DNA of 64,000 bases from Oxalobacter formigenes (GCF_002127965.1 NZ_CP018787.1:310001-374000), one strand, 5' to 3'. Positions 47,645-56,089 are shown, numbered from the stretch's first letter. Notes: generated by a model from the sequence alone, not told the origin. A program made the numbers and translations.

Positions 47645-48916
47645 ATGATGCCTATCGATAATCCCAAACAGTTTTTGCTGGATCTGTATTCCAGCGCTAT
47701 CTCGGCAGTGAGTGCCGAAAAGTGCCTGCCGCAATATTTGCCAAAACCGGTGCCAGGTGGCAGAACAATTGTTATTGGCGCAGGCAAGGGCGCTGCTGCA
47801 ATGGCCAAGGCTGTGGAAGATCACTGGGATGGCGAGCTGTCCGGATTGGTGGTCACACGCTATGAACATGGCCTCCCATGCAAGCATATTGAAGTGGTCG
47901 AGGCATCTCATCCTGTGCCGGATGCAGCCGGTCGGGACGCAGCCAAACGTATGCTGGAAATGGTTAAGGGGCTGACTGAAAAAGATCTGGTTATCTGTCT
48001 TGTTTCCGGTGGTGGTTCAGCTCTTCTGGCGTTGCCTGCCAAAAATATTACACTGGAAGAGAAACAGCAAATCAATCGTAAATTGCTTAGAAGCGGTGCC
48101 AGCATTTCGGAAATGAATTGCGTAAGAAAGCATCTTTCCGACATTAAAGGCGGCCGTCTGGCATTGGCTTGTGCACCGGCGAAGGTCGTTACTTTGCTGA
48201 TTTCCGATATTCCCGGGGACGATCCCGGCATTATCGCCAGCGGCCCGACATTGCCGGACCCGACGACTTGCGAAGATGCATTGGCAATTCTGAAGAAATA
48301 CCAGATCGATGTCCCGGCTAACGTGGTCAAGCATCTGGAATCGGGTGAAGGGGAAACGCCGAAGCCAGGTGATCCCCGTTTTGCACGTAATGAAAACCAC
48401 ATTATTGCAACGGCTCAGGAAGCGTTGGAAGCCGCTGCCGAAATGGCTCGTGCACAAGGTATTACCCCATATATTCTGTCCGACCGGATCGAAGGTGAAT
48501 CAAGGGATATCGCCCTGATGCATGCCGCTATGGCAAAACAGGTTATCGACCGCAACCAGCCGTTTGAAAAACCGTGTGTGATCATTTCCGGCGGCGAAAC
48601 CACCGTGACAGTAAAAGGCAATGGTCGTGGTGGTCGCAACGCGGAATTCCTGTTGAGTCTGGCGATTGCGCTGGACAAGGAGCCTGGTGTGTACGCGATT
48701 GCCTGTGACACAGACGGTATCGATGGTTCGGAAGACAATGCCGGAGCGGTATATGCTCCGGATTCAGTCGCACGTGCGGAAGAAAAAGGAATACGCCCAC
48801 GCAAATTGCTGGAGAATAACGATGGTTACGGTTTCTTCGATGCTTTGGATGACCTGATTGTAACCGGGCCGTCGAGAACCAACGTCAATGATTTTCGTGC
48901 GATTTTGATCATTTAA
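47645..48916 (+). CDS. Glycerate 2-kinase (MOFRL/GckA family)
   Basis: The 423-residue protein (ATG at 47645; a TTG at 47636 is an alternative) is of the TtuD/GckA type: VIGAGKGAAAMAKAVEDHW near 43, LVSGGGSALLALPA near 121, SDIPGDDPGIIASGPT near 187 and GGETTVTVKGNGRGGRNAEFLL near 317. This family is sometimes labelled hydroxypyruvate reductase, but its established activity is ATP-dependent glycerate 2-phosphorylation. Product 2-phosphoglycerate feeds enolase and pyk, the next gene. The context settles the label. Confidence 0.88.
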   Translation: MMPIDNPKQFLLDLYSSAISAVSAEKCLPQYLPKPVPGGRTIVIGAGKGAAAMAKAVEDHWDGELSGLVVTRYEHGLPCKHIEVVEASHPVPDAAGRDAAKRMLEMVKGLTEKDLVICLVSGGGSALLALPAKNITLEEKQQINRKLLRSGASISEMNCVRKHLSDIKGGRLALACAPAKVVTLLISDIPGDDPGIIASGPTLPDPTTCEDALAILKKYQIDVPANVVKHLESGEGETPKPGDPRFARNENHIIATAQEALEAAAEMARAQGITPYILSDRIEGESRDIALMHAAMAKQVIDRNQPFEKPCVIISGGETTVTVKGNGRGGRNAEFLLSLAIALDKEPGVYAIACDTDGIDGSEDNAGAVYAPDSVARAEEKGIRPRKLLENNDGYGFFDALDDLIVTGPSRTNVNDFRAILII

Positions 48917-48944
48917 GATTCAAGGAATTCGAAAGAGTTTAATT

Positions 48945-50366
48945 ATGCGTCGTCAACGTAAAGCAAAAGTGGTAGCGACACTGGGACCCGCCAGTTCTAC
49001 CAAGGAAATGATATTGTCCCTGTTTGAAGCAGGCGTGGATATGTTCCGCTTTAACTTCAGTCATGGCACTCAGGACGATCACCGTGCGCGTCATGAAGCC
49101 GTTCGTGAAGTCGAACGGCTTGTCGGCAGGCCTATTGCCATTCTGGCAGACCTTCAGGGGCCAAAATTGCGTATCGGCAAATTTGCAGAAGGCAAGGTCA
49201 ATCTGAAAACCGGCGATGAATTCATTTTCGACCGCAATACGGCTGATGGCGATGAAAAACGCGTGAACCTGCCTCACCCGGAACTGTTTGGGGTAATGTC
49301 TGCTGGCCATTCCATTTCGATGGATGACGGCAAGATCAGAATGAAAGTGATTGACAGCAATCCCGACCAGATTCGCGCATCCATTATTACGGGTGGCCCA
49401 TTGTCCGACAGGAAAGGGGTCAATGTCCCGGATGTTGTCCTGCCGATTCCCATTTTGACTGAAAAAGATCGTCGCGATCTTGAATTCGCTCTGTCTCTTG
49501 GTGTTGACTGGGTTGCCCTGTCTTTTGTACAGCGTCCTGAAGATCTGGTCGAAGCACGCAATCTGATTGCCGGTCGTGCCGGATTGATGACCAAGCTGGA
49601 AAAACCGGCGGCACTGGACCATCTCGATGAAATCGTCATGGCATCCGATTCAGTCATGGTTGCCCGTGGAGACCTTGGTGTTGAATTGCCGCCGGAAAAA
49701 GTGCCCGGTGCACAGAAGAGGATATTGCGTGCCTGCCGCCATTATGGAAAGCCGAGCATTGTCGCTACCCAGATGCTCGAATCGATGATTTACGCGCCAA
49801 CACCGACCCGCGCCGAGGCTTCTGACGTGGCCAGTGCTGTTTACGATGGTGCAGATGCCGTGATGCTTTCGGCGGAATCGGCCAGTGGCGCTTACCCGGT
49901 GCAGGCAGTTTCCATCATGGACAGAATCATCGGTGAAGTTGAAAACGATCCGATTTATCCGATGATGATCAATGCCCAGCACGAAGAATCTTTGCCATCG
50001 AAGAGCGACGCTATTTGTTCGGCTCTGAGATCGGTTTCCCAGATGATCGGGGCTGTCGTCAATGTCACTTATACCGATTCCGGTAATACAAGCTTGCGAG
50101 CAGCCCGGGAGCGGCCTATGGCACCGATTCTCAGCATAACGCCCCATTTGTCTACGGCTCGTCGGCTGGCGCTTGTCTGGGGTGTTCATTCAACGGTCAT
50201 CGATCATGATGTCAAGGATGTGGATGAAATGGTCGATGCAGCCTGCCGAACGGCCTTTACCGAGGGATTTGCCCGGCCGGGCGACCAGCTGGCCATTGCA
50301 GCGGGCATGCCGTTTGGACAACCGGGTACGACCAATTTGTTGCGTATAGCCGAAATTGAGAAATAA
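48945..50366 (+). CDS. pyk: Pyruvate kinase
   Basis: The 473-residue protein is a complete pyruvate kinase: ATLGPASSTKEMI near residue 8, FRFNFSHG near 33, LADLQGPKLRIGKF near 66, MVARGDLGVELPPEKVPGAQK (metal site Glu/Asp) near 238 and MLESMIYAPTPTRAEASDVA near 274. It makes pyruvate and ATP from PEP and ADP. It is 28 bases after the glycerate kinase gene and ends the operon before a strong terminator. It would complete glycerate to pyruvate in this operon apart from enolase. Confidence 0.95.
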   Translation: MRRQRKAKVVATLGPASSTKEMILSLFEAGVDMFRFNFSHGTQDDHRARHEAVREVERLVGRPIAILADLQGPKLRIGKFAEGKVNLKTGDEFIFDRNTADGDEKRVNLPHPELFGVMSAGHSISMDDGKIRMKVIDSNPDQIRASIITGGPLSDRKGVNVPDVVLPIPILTEKDRRDLEFALSLGVDWVALSFVQRPEDLVEARNLIAGRAGLMTKLEKPAALDHLDEIVMASDSVMVARGDLGVELPPEKVPGAQKRILRACRHYGKPSIVATQMLESMIYAPTPTRAEASDVASAVYDGADAVMLSAESASGAYPVQAVSIMDRIIGEVENDPIYPMMINAQHEESLPSKSDAICSALRSVSQMIGAVVNVTYTDSGNTSLRAARERPMAPILSITPHLSTARRLALVWGVHSTVIDHDVKDVDEMVDAACRTAFTEGFARPGDQLAIAAGMPFGQPGTTNLLRIAEIEK

Positions 50367-50379
50367 ATTTTCATTTTGA

Positions 50380-50411
50380 AAAAACAGGGCCGTACAGGCC
50401 CTGTTTTTTTA
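50380..50411 (+). terminator. Intrinsic terminator after pyk
   Basis: A 12-13 bp stem (AAAAACAGGGCC with its complement) with a short loop and T7. Confidence 0.9.
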
Positions 50412-50478
50412 TGAAGCAGCAAGCTTGTAATGATGAAAACAAGGCCATCTTTTACTACGTCAGCAGAAAGGAGTTGTC

Positions 50479-50883
50479 ATGAAACCGTTTGAAGTAACGC
50501 TTGAAAAAGGCCTTTCGGCAAAAATGGAATTTACTGTTGGTGAAAAAGATACTGCAAAGTATTATGGCAGTGGCAAAAGCGAAATTCTGGCGACGCCTGC
50601 ACTGGTGCGATACATGGAAGCCACGGCACAGAAAATCGTTGATACCGGTATTCCTCACGACTGGCAGTCGATCGGTACTTTTTTCAGTGTGGAGCATAAT
50701 TCTGCTACACCGGCAGGCCTTGATGTCGAAATCCATGCCATTCTTGTCAGTATTGACGACAAGGATTTAACGTTTGAAATCAGTGCATTCGACAATTCCG
50801 GCCGGATTGCCACAGGAATTCACAAACGCATTGTGACAAAAACTGCCACACTCGAAAGACTTCTCAAAAAGAAAAGCAGATGA
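50479..50883 (+). CDS. FlK-like hotdog acyl-CoA thioesterase
   Basis: The 134-residue hotdog-fold protein resembles fluoroacetyl-CoA thioesterase FlK: ATPALVRYMEATAQ, SIGTFFSVEHNSATPAGL, FEISAFDNSGRIATGIHKR. The FlK catalytic residues Thr42, Glu50 and His76 have matches T39, E47 and H73 with the same spacing. It hydrolyses a short acyl-CoA. In this setting (between pyk and oxlT, near frc) formyl-CoA, oxalyl-CoA or a toxic analogue are possible substrates, which is inference. AAAGGAG is the ribosome site. Confidence 0.75.
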   Translation: MKPFEVTLEKGLSAKMEFTVGEKDTAKYYGSGKSEILATPALVRYMEATAQKIVDTGIPHDWQSIGTFFSVEHNSATPAGLDVEIHAILVSIDDKDLTFEISAFDNSGRIATGIHKRIVTKTATLERLLKKKSR

Positions 50884-50977
50884 TTCTTCAAATGTTTTCA
50901 GGGCATTACAACTGATAATTCCAGTCAAATCTCTTCATTTTTTCCTGTGTCGTAAAGTGGATATAAAAAATCTAATC

Positions 50978-51019
50978 TTGACCGAGGTCATGGTCAGCAG
51001 AAAATTGTTCTCGCACAAT
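50978..51019 (+). promoter_or_regulatory. Crp/Fnr-type site and -10 upstream of oxlT
   Basis: CTTGAC-CGAG-GTCATG (core 50978-50991) matches the sites at the frc promoter. A CACAAT -10-like hexamer at 51014-51019 predicts a start near 51026, about 42 bases from the site centre, as for class II activation. The 5' leader to the ATG at 51162 would be about 136 bases. Confidence 0.5.
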
Positions 51020-51161
51020 AACAGAGCAATCAGGCAAATAGGTTATGAATCTCATAATTTCTTTGCTGCTAAATTGGTAAGAGTGCATAGTCCAAAATAA
51101 GCGGAGGCAATAACATCCGCAGTGACCATGTTTGTAGTAATCATTAAAGGAGAGTAGATAT

Positions 51162-52445
51162 ATGGCTACACAAGAAAAGTACCCTAATCGGTGGGTGCAG
51201 CTGGTGCTGGGTATCGTCTGTATGGCTACAGTGGCTAACTGTCAATACGGTTGGACGCTGTTCGTTGCCCCAATTGAAGATAAATATCATTGGGCTCGTA
51301 CCGCAATTCAATTGTCCTTCACGATCTTTATTTTCTTCGAAACATGGCTGGTGCCTATTGAAGGTTGGGCGGTTGATAAATTTGGTCCACGTCCGGTTAT
51401 TATGTTCGGTGCCATCATGGCAACCATTGGTTGGGTGATGTACTCCTGGGCAAGCAGCCTGGCATTTTTGTACGCTGCTGCTGTTATTACAGGTATGGGC
51501 GCTGGTGCTGTTTACGGTACCTGTTCCGGTAACTCTTTGAAATGGTTCCCGGACAAACGTGGTCTGGCTGCTGGTGCAACCGCTGCAGGTTTCGGTGCCG
51601 GTGCTGCATTTACCGTTGTTCCTGTCGCTAACATGATCAACTCTTCCGGCTACGAACAAGCTTTCTTCGTATTCGGTATTCTGCAGGGTATCGTCATTTT
51701 CTGTTGCGCAATCTTCATGCCACGTGCAAAACTGCCACCAGGAACGAAAGCTGTTCCACGTGTTATTTCCAGTAAAAAAGACTTCACCCCGACCCAGATC
51801 GTCAGACAACCGATTTTCTGGCTGATCTATGTTTGCTTCGTTGGTGTTGCTTCTGGCGGTATTATGGCAACGGCTTCTTTCGGCCCTGTTTCCCGCGACT
51901 ACGGTCTCGACAAGATTCCTGTTACGGTACTGGGTGTTACCCTGCCTCTGTTGACCATGGCTATGTCCATCGATAACATCTGTAACGGTGCCAGCCGTCC
52001 AATCATGGGCTTCCTGTCCGATCGCTTCGGTCGTGAAAACATTATGTTTGTCGTGTTTATGGGTGAAGCAGCCGCTCTGCTGGGCCTGATGCAATTCGGT
52101 CGTACGCCAATCGGCTTCATGTTCTTCGCAGGTATGACCTTCGCATGCTGGGGTGAAATCTTCTCGCTGTTCCCATCCATGTGTGCTGATACCTTCGGTA
52201 GCAAGAACGCTGCGGGTAATGCTGGTACGCTGTATACGGCAAAAGGTACTTCTTCCCTGTTGGTTCCGCTGGCTGCTGGTCTGGCTAAAGGCGGTAACTG
52301 GAACCGTACCTTCATTCTGTCTGCATGTATTGCAGCAACCTGCTCCATACTGGCTCTGTTCGTTCTCAAGCCATGGCGCCGGAAATTCATCGAAAACAAC
52401 AACAAGGAAATGGAAGCTCTGGCTGCTGCACAGCAACAGGCTTGA
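51162..52445 (+). CDS. Oxalate:formate antiporter-family MFS transporter (OxlT paralogue)
   Basis: The 427-residue protein has twelve hydrophobic segments and the major facilitator loop motif (DKFGPRP, residues 72-78). The two charged residues that bind oxalate in OxlT are kept: R279 in NGASRPIMGF (OxlT R272) and K361 in LYTAKGTSS (OxlT K355). It differs considerably from the classical OxlT, so it is a paralogue. It should exchange oxalate for formate or a related dicarboxylate, which with decarboxylation yields proton-motive force. Good ribosome site (AAGGAG). High codon bias. Confidence 0.85.
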   Translation: MATQEKYPNRWVQLVLGIVCMATVANCQYGWTLFVAPIEDKYHWARTAIQLSFTIFIFFETWLVPIEGWAVDKFGPRPVIMFGAIMATIGWVMYSWASSLAFLYAAAVITGMGAGAVYGTCSGNSLKWFPDKRGLAAGATAAGFGAGAAFTVVPVANMINSSGYEQAFFVFGILQGIVIFCCAIFMPRAKLPPGTKAVPRVISSKKDFTPTQIVRQPIFWLIYVCFVGVASGGIMATASFGPVSRDYGLDKIPVTVLGVTLPLLTMAMSIDNICNGASRPIMGFLSDRFGRENIMFVVFMGEAAALLGLMQFGRTPIGFMFFAGMTFACWGEIFSLFPSMCADTFGSKNAAGNAGTLYTAKGTSSLLVPLAAGLAKGGNWNRTFILSACIAATCSILALFVLKPWRRKFIENNNKEMEALAAAQQQA

Positions 52446-52507
52446 TTTCCCGAACCAACTGGAGAGTTTCGGCTCTCCAGTGTTGAAGTTTCGGTGAATC
52501 TGAAACA

Positions 52508-52541
52508 AAAAAGCGGTAACTCTTATGAGTTACCGCTTTTT
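52508..52541 (+). terminator. Intrinsic terminator after the oxlT paralogue
   Basis: A 15-bp perfect stem (52508-52522 with 52527-52541) and T-run. A second hairpin (52458-52466 with 52473-52481) comes before it. Confidence 0.9.
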
Positions 52542-52645
52542 GTATTAATTCTGTTCTGTTTATTGGTGAGGCGTAATTTGTGTTGAATAAATCAAGAAAA
52601 CGGATGTGTTTGACCAGGAGATCCGGCTGGCTTGATTGTTTTCGT

Positions 52646-53254
52646 TCAGATCTTGCCCTGATTTTTCAGGCGGCTCAGTGTTTCGGGAGAAAGGTTCAGG
52701 TAGGAAGCCAGTTCTTTTTTTGGCATACGGTCGAAAAGGTCGGGGTGTTTTCTCAGGAAGCGGTGTACCCGACCCGGCGCATCCAACAGGTGTAATGAAA
52801 TGGTATGGGACATAATGCTGCTCATAATGCGCATGACTTCCATTTCAAATTTCTGCTTTAAGGCAGGATGCTCTTCAATGAATGCAACCCACTGGGGCAT
52901 CGCTATTCGGGCTATACGGGCTTTTGTAACAGTAATGACGCTGAATGGGGCTGCCTTGTCGAATTTCCATGAGGCGTAAGTGGCTTCCATGTAGCGTTCG
53001 CTTGTAAAGCGGAGAATCATTTCCTTGGCGTGCTGGTTCGCAACCGATCTTTTTAAAATACCATCCAGAACGAAGATGACTTCCAGATCACGATCTCCCT
53101 GATGGGTCAGACAATCGCCCTTGGAGTGATCGGATACGTCAAGATGAGGCTCCAGCTCCGCCAGTTCATTTTGCGCCAATTCTTTCAATATACAATTTTG
53201 AGAAAGCTGCACACGAATGATGTTTTTCTCAGGATGATTTGCTATTAATGCCAT
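52646..53254 (-). CDS. Crp/Fnr-family transcriptional regulator
   Basis: From the ATG at 53254 the product has 202 residues. A cyclic-nucleotide-binding-like domain is followed by a C-terminal winged HTH (KKELASYLNLSPETLSRLKNQGKI); the E-x-x-S-R of the recognition helix is that of FNR-type proteins reading TTGA half sites. No N-terminal Fe-S cysteine cluster is present, so it is not an oxygen-sensing FNR. A longer reading to 53356 would run through two operator-like sites and is rejected. It lies between oxlT (convergent) and frc (divergent), and two TTGAC-N4-GTCAA sites lie upstream. It probably controls both genes and itself. The signal is unknown. Confidence 0.8.
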   Translation of the reverse strand: MALIANHPEKNIIRVQLSQNCILKELAQNELAELEPHLDVSDHSKGDCLTHQGDRDLEVIFVLDGILKRSVANQHAKEMILRFTSERYMEATYASWKFDKAAPFSVITVTKARIARIAMPQWVAFIEEHPALKQKFEMEVMRIMSSIMSHTISLHLLDAPGRVHRFLRKHPDLFDRMPKKELASYLNLSPETLSRLKNQGKI

Positions 53255-53303
53255 GAGTTTTTCAGCTTTAGTTGACGTAACGTTAAAAAACGCTTGAAAA
53301 AAA

Positions 53304-53317
53304 TTGACGAAGGTCAA
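53304..53317 (-). promoter_or_regulatory. Crp/Fnr-type site, regulator side
   Basis: TTGAC-GAAG-GTCAA, 50 bases upstream of the regulator start. Its centre is 39 bases from that of the second site. On the minus strand a TAACGT (53285-53280) could be a -10. Confidence 0.55.
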
Positions 53318-53342
53318 GAAGTCCCAGTTTGAGTCTGGAAAC

Positions 53343-53385
53343 TTGACTGTGGTCAAGAATATATCAGGAGTTGAGAAGCTATGAT
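53343..53385 (+). promoter_or_regulatory. Crp/Fnr-type site and -10 of the frc promoter
   Basis: CTTGAC-TGTG-GTCAAG is a perfect palindrome (core 53343-53356). A TATGAT hexamer (53380-53385) predicts a start near 53391, 42 bases from the site centre. The leader to the ATG at 53571 is about 180 bases and contains CCAATATATTGG (53547-53558), which overlaps the ribosome site. Confidence 0.6.
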
Positions 53386-53570
53386 AGACATTAGCTTAAA
53401 TATTTGGCGGATAACTGGATGTTTTTGTGAAAGTATTGTTTTTCCGTCAAATGTTCTAGGTCATTTGGTTTAATTCTCCTGGTGGTTAACGCTTTGTAAA
53501 AAGTTGATTGTTAGGAGAAAGTTGTAGATTAACAGCGAAAAATTAACCAATATATTGGAGGAAGATAAAT

Positions 53571-54845
53571 ATGGGTAGCAAAGCATTATCCGGAGTAAGA
53601 ATCCTGGACATGACCCACGTACAGGCAGGTCCAACCTCATCGCAGCTGCTGGCATGGATGGGTGCAGACGTTATCAAATTCGAAAACCCGACCGGCGACA
53701 TCACGCGTAAGCAATTGCGCCATGATCCGGAAAAAGACAGCTTGTACTTCACCATGTTGAACAGCAACAAGCGTTCCATCATTGCCAACATGAAGAGCAA
53801 GGCAGGCTGTGAAGTATTCGAAGCCCTGCTGAAAAAATGCGACGTCATCATGGAAAACTTTGGACCGGGCGTTCTGGAAAGATTCGGATATTCCTGGGAA
53901 AAAATCCATGAAATCAACCCATCCATCATCTACGCCACCATCAAAGGCTTCGGTTCATCCGGTCCATACAGTGACTACAAAGCCTACGAACCGATCGCCC
54001 AGGCAATGGGTGGTTCCATGTCCACAACCGGTTTCCCTGAAAACCCCCCGACCATTACCGGCGCCCAGATTGGTGACACCGGTACCGGTCTGCATCTGGC
54101 CATCGGTATCTGCGCAGCCCTGTACCACAGAACCCACAATGGCAACGTAGGCCAGCAGGTCGAAGCTGCCATGCAGGAATCCGTCATGAACCTGTGCCGC
54201 GTCAAATTCCGTGACCAGGGTCGTCTGATGGGTGGAAAAGGTGCCTTGCCAGAATACAGCCGTCCGACCCTGGGTCTGACAGCCGTGCCACGTGCCGGTA
54301 ACGACTCCGGTGGTGGTCAGCTGGGTAACTGTATTCCATGTAAACCATTCGGTGCCAACGACTACTGCTATCTGGTTGTACAGGAAGCGAACTGGCCAAT
54401 CGTCGCAAGAGCGATCGGAGACGAATCCCTGGTAACAGACGAACGCTTTGCCACGTTGGCAGAACGTCGTAAAAACCAGACCGAACTGTGGAAAATGATT
54501 GCGGACGTAGCGAAGAACTACACCAAAACCGAATTCACAGCCTTCTGTAACGAAAAGAACATCCCATGCGGCCCTGTTCTGTCGACAGAAGAACTGATGA
54601 CGGATCCACACGTTCTGCATCGTGAAATGATCGTCAAGGTAGAAGGTCACCCACAAGGAGACTACTACACAGTTGGTATGCCAGTGAAACTGTCAGACGG
54701 TAACGTCGACAAGATCACGCCGGCTCCAATGCTGGGCGAACACACCGAAGAAGTGCTGAGAGACGTTTGCGGCATGTCTGACGCGAAAATTGCAGAACTG
54801 AGAGAAGGCGGTGCTTTCTCCCTGCCACCGAAAAAAGCGAAATAA
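53571..54845 (+). CDS. Formyl-CoA:oxalate CoA-transferase paralogue (CaiB/BaiF family)
   Basis: The 424-residue protein aligns along its length with Frc (428 residues). The catalytic Asp is at exactly 169 (QIGDTGTGLH), and LDMTHVQAGP near residue 12 and LGEHTEEVL near the end match. Differences at functional places: Trp48 of Frc is Gln here (ITRKQLR), and the glycine loop GNAGGGGQ reads GNDSGGGQ. It is a class III CoA-transferase forming interlocked dimers. With oxlT nearby, oxalate is the likely acceptor; donor CoA may be formyl-CoA or another. It is not the classical frc. GGAGGAAG is the ribosome site. Confidence 0.82.
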   Translation: MGSKALSGVRILDMTHVQAGPTSSQLLAWMGADVIKFENPTGDITRKQLRHDPEKDSLYFTMLNSNKRSIIANMKSKAGCEVFEALLKKCDVIMENFGPGVLERFGYSWEKIHEINPSIIYATIKGFGSSGPYSDYKAYEPIAQAMGGSMSTTGFPENPPTITGAQIGDTGTGLHLAIGICAALYHRTHNGNVGQQVEAAMQESVMNLCRVKFRDQGRLMGGKGALPEYSRPTLGLTAVPRAGNDSGGGQLGNCIPCKPFGANDYCYLVVQEANWPIVARAIGDESLVTDERFATLAERRKNQTELWKMIADVAKNYTKTEFTAFCNEKNIPCGPVLSTEELMTDPHVLHREMIVKVEGHPQGDYYTVGMPVKLSDGNVDKITPAPMLGEHTEEVLRDVCGMSDAKIAELREGGAFSLPPKKAK

Positions 54846-54890
54846 TTGGTGGTATTGCTTTAATGAAGTGATTCATTAAACTTTCTGCAG

Positions 54891-54920
54891 GATGGGTGGC
54901 TTGTCCACCCATCTTTTTTT
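54891..54920 (+). terminator. Intrinsic terminator after the frc paralogue
   Basis: GATGGGTGG pairs with CCACCCATC across a 5-base loop, followed by T7. Confidence 0.9.
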
Positions 54921-54937
54921 ATGCATAAGGGGTTTCC

Positions 54938-55870
54938 ATGCGTATTGTCATTGTCGGGCAACGTAGATTCGGAAAAGCGGTTTTTGAGGCTTTTCAGTCT
55001 CGTGGGCATGAGATTGTCGGAGTATTTGTCGCGCCTGATAAAAAAGGGGCTGAGCCGGATACCCTGAAACTTTATGCAATGGATAAAGGTATTCCCTTAT
55101 TCCAGTTTAGCGATCTGGGAAGTCCCGAGGCTCTGTCGGCGATTGCCGATTTGAAATCCGACATGGCTGTCATGGCTTATGTGCTCCAGTTTGTTCCGGA
55201 AGAGTTCACGAAAATCCCGAAGTACGGCACGATTCAGTTTCATCCTTCGCTGTTACCGAAATATCGCGGGCCAAGTGCCATTAACTGGGCGATTGTGTGT
55301 GGTGAAAAAGAAACGGGCATTACCGTTTTTCGTCCTACAGATGGAATGGATGAAGGGCCGATTCTTCTGCAAAAAAGGGTTTCGATAGATCCGGATGAGA
55401 CCTTGGGCGCTTTGTATCACCGGCGTTTATTTCCTTTGGGCATTGACGCTTTGCTGGAGACGGCAGACCGTATTGCTTCTGGCGATTATGAAGAAAAGGA
55501 ACAGGATAATACTGTAGCCAGTTACGAAGGCTGGTTCAGAACCATAGATGCGAGGATTAACTGGAATAATCATGTCAATCAGGTTTATAACCTCATCAGG
55601 GGATGCAATCCGAAGCCGGGAGCATGGAGTACGGTAAACGGTCTGAAATTTATCGTCCTGGATGCGAGAAAACATCTTCATGCAGCAGCTGATAGCGTTC
55701 GGGGAAGACCGGGTTCGATCGTTGAAGTGGATGAAAAGAGCGTTTTTGTCGGAGGGCAAGGTGGTGAAATCCGGATTTTCCAGATCCAGCTTGAATCAGG
55801 AGAAAAAATACCGGCACCGGATTTTGCAAGACAAAATGGCTTGCAAGCCGGTTCACCTCTGGGCAACTGA
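54938..55870 (+). CDS. Formyltransferase-family protein like 10-formyl-THF hydrolase domain
   Basis: The 310-residue protein resembles the N-terminal hydrolase domain of 10-formyltetrahydrofolate dehydrogenase more than methionyl-tRNA formyltransferase: FHPSLLPKYRGPSAINWAI, MDEGPILLQKRVSIDPDETLGALYHRRLFPLGI and IRGCNPKPGAWS. Catalytic His102 and Asp138 keep the 36-residue spacing of H106 and D142 in that enzyme. The position that is Asn in Fmt is Gln here (TIQFHPS). No aldehyde dehydrogenase or carrier domain follows. It may hydrolyse or transfer formyl groups from formyl-tetrahydrofolate. It lies 17 bases past the frc terminator, so has its own transcription or read-through. Confidence 0.72.
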   Translation: MRIVIVGQRRFGKAVFEAFQSRGHEIVGVFVAPDKKGAEPDTLKLYAMDKGIPLFQFSDLGSPEALSAIADLKSDMAVMAYVLQFVPEEFTKIPKYGTIQFHPSLLPKYRGPSAINWAIVCGEKETGITVFRPTDGMDEGPILLQKRVSIDPDETLGALYHRRLFPLGIDALLETADRIASGDYEEKEQDNTVASYEGWFRTIDARINWNNHVNQVYNLIRGCNPKPGAWSTVNGLKFIVLDARKHLHAAADSVRGRPGSIVEVDEKSVFVGGQGGEIRIFQIQLESGEKIPAPDFARQNGLQAGSPLGN

Positions 55871-55950
55871 AGCGGTTTTATTGTCGATACTTATCGTAGT
55901 GACTGCGAAAATTTAACAAGTTGCCTTTTTTCATGTAATATTGCCGCACG

Positions 55951-56056
55951 TCCGAGGAGCGTTGCAACAAAATGATTCCGTCATTTCTGCCATATAGTTG
56001 AAAAATACGGAAATATTTTAGCCAGGCTCGGATTCTTCAAAACGGCGCTCACGTTA
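55951..56056 (+). promoter_or_regulatory. S-adenosylhomocysteine riboswitch
   Basis: The conserved SAH aptamer elements are present: CCGAGGAGCGTTGCAAC (55952-55968), GCCAGGCTCGG (56021-56031), whose CTCGG pairs with CCGAG, and AACGGCGCTCACG (56041-56053), whose CGCTC pairs with GAGCG. It is directly upstream of ahcY, its usual target, and SAH should raise expression. Confidence 0.95.
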
Positions 56057-56089
56057 CTTTTTTCTCATTATTTTAGAAAGGAGAGCGTG

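Noticed and set aside
51144-52508. 454-codon frame antisense to the oxlT paralogue
   Set aside because: Composition rich in Thr/Asn/His and no motif; the sense gene is a clear MFS transporter.
53255-53356. N-terminal extension of the Crp/Fnr regulator
   Set aside because: It would place two operator-like sites inside the coding region and has no ribosome site; start moved to 53254.
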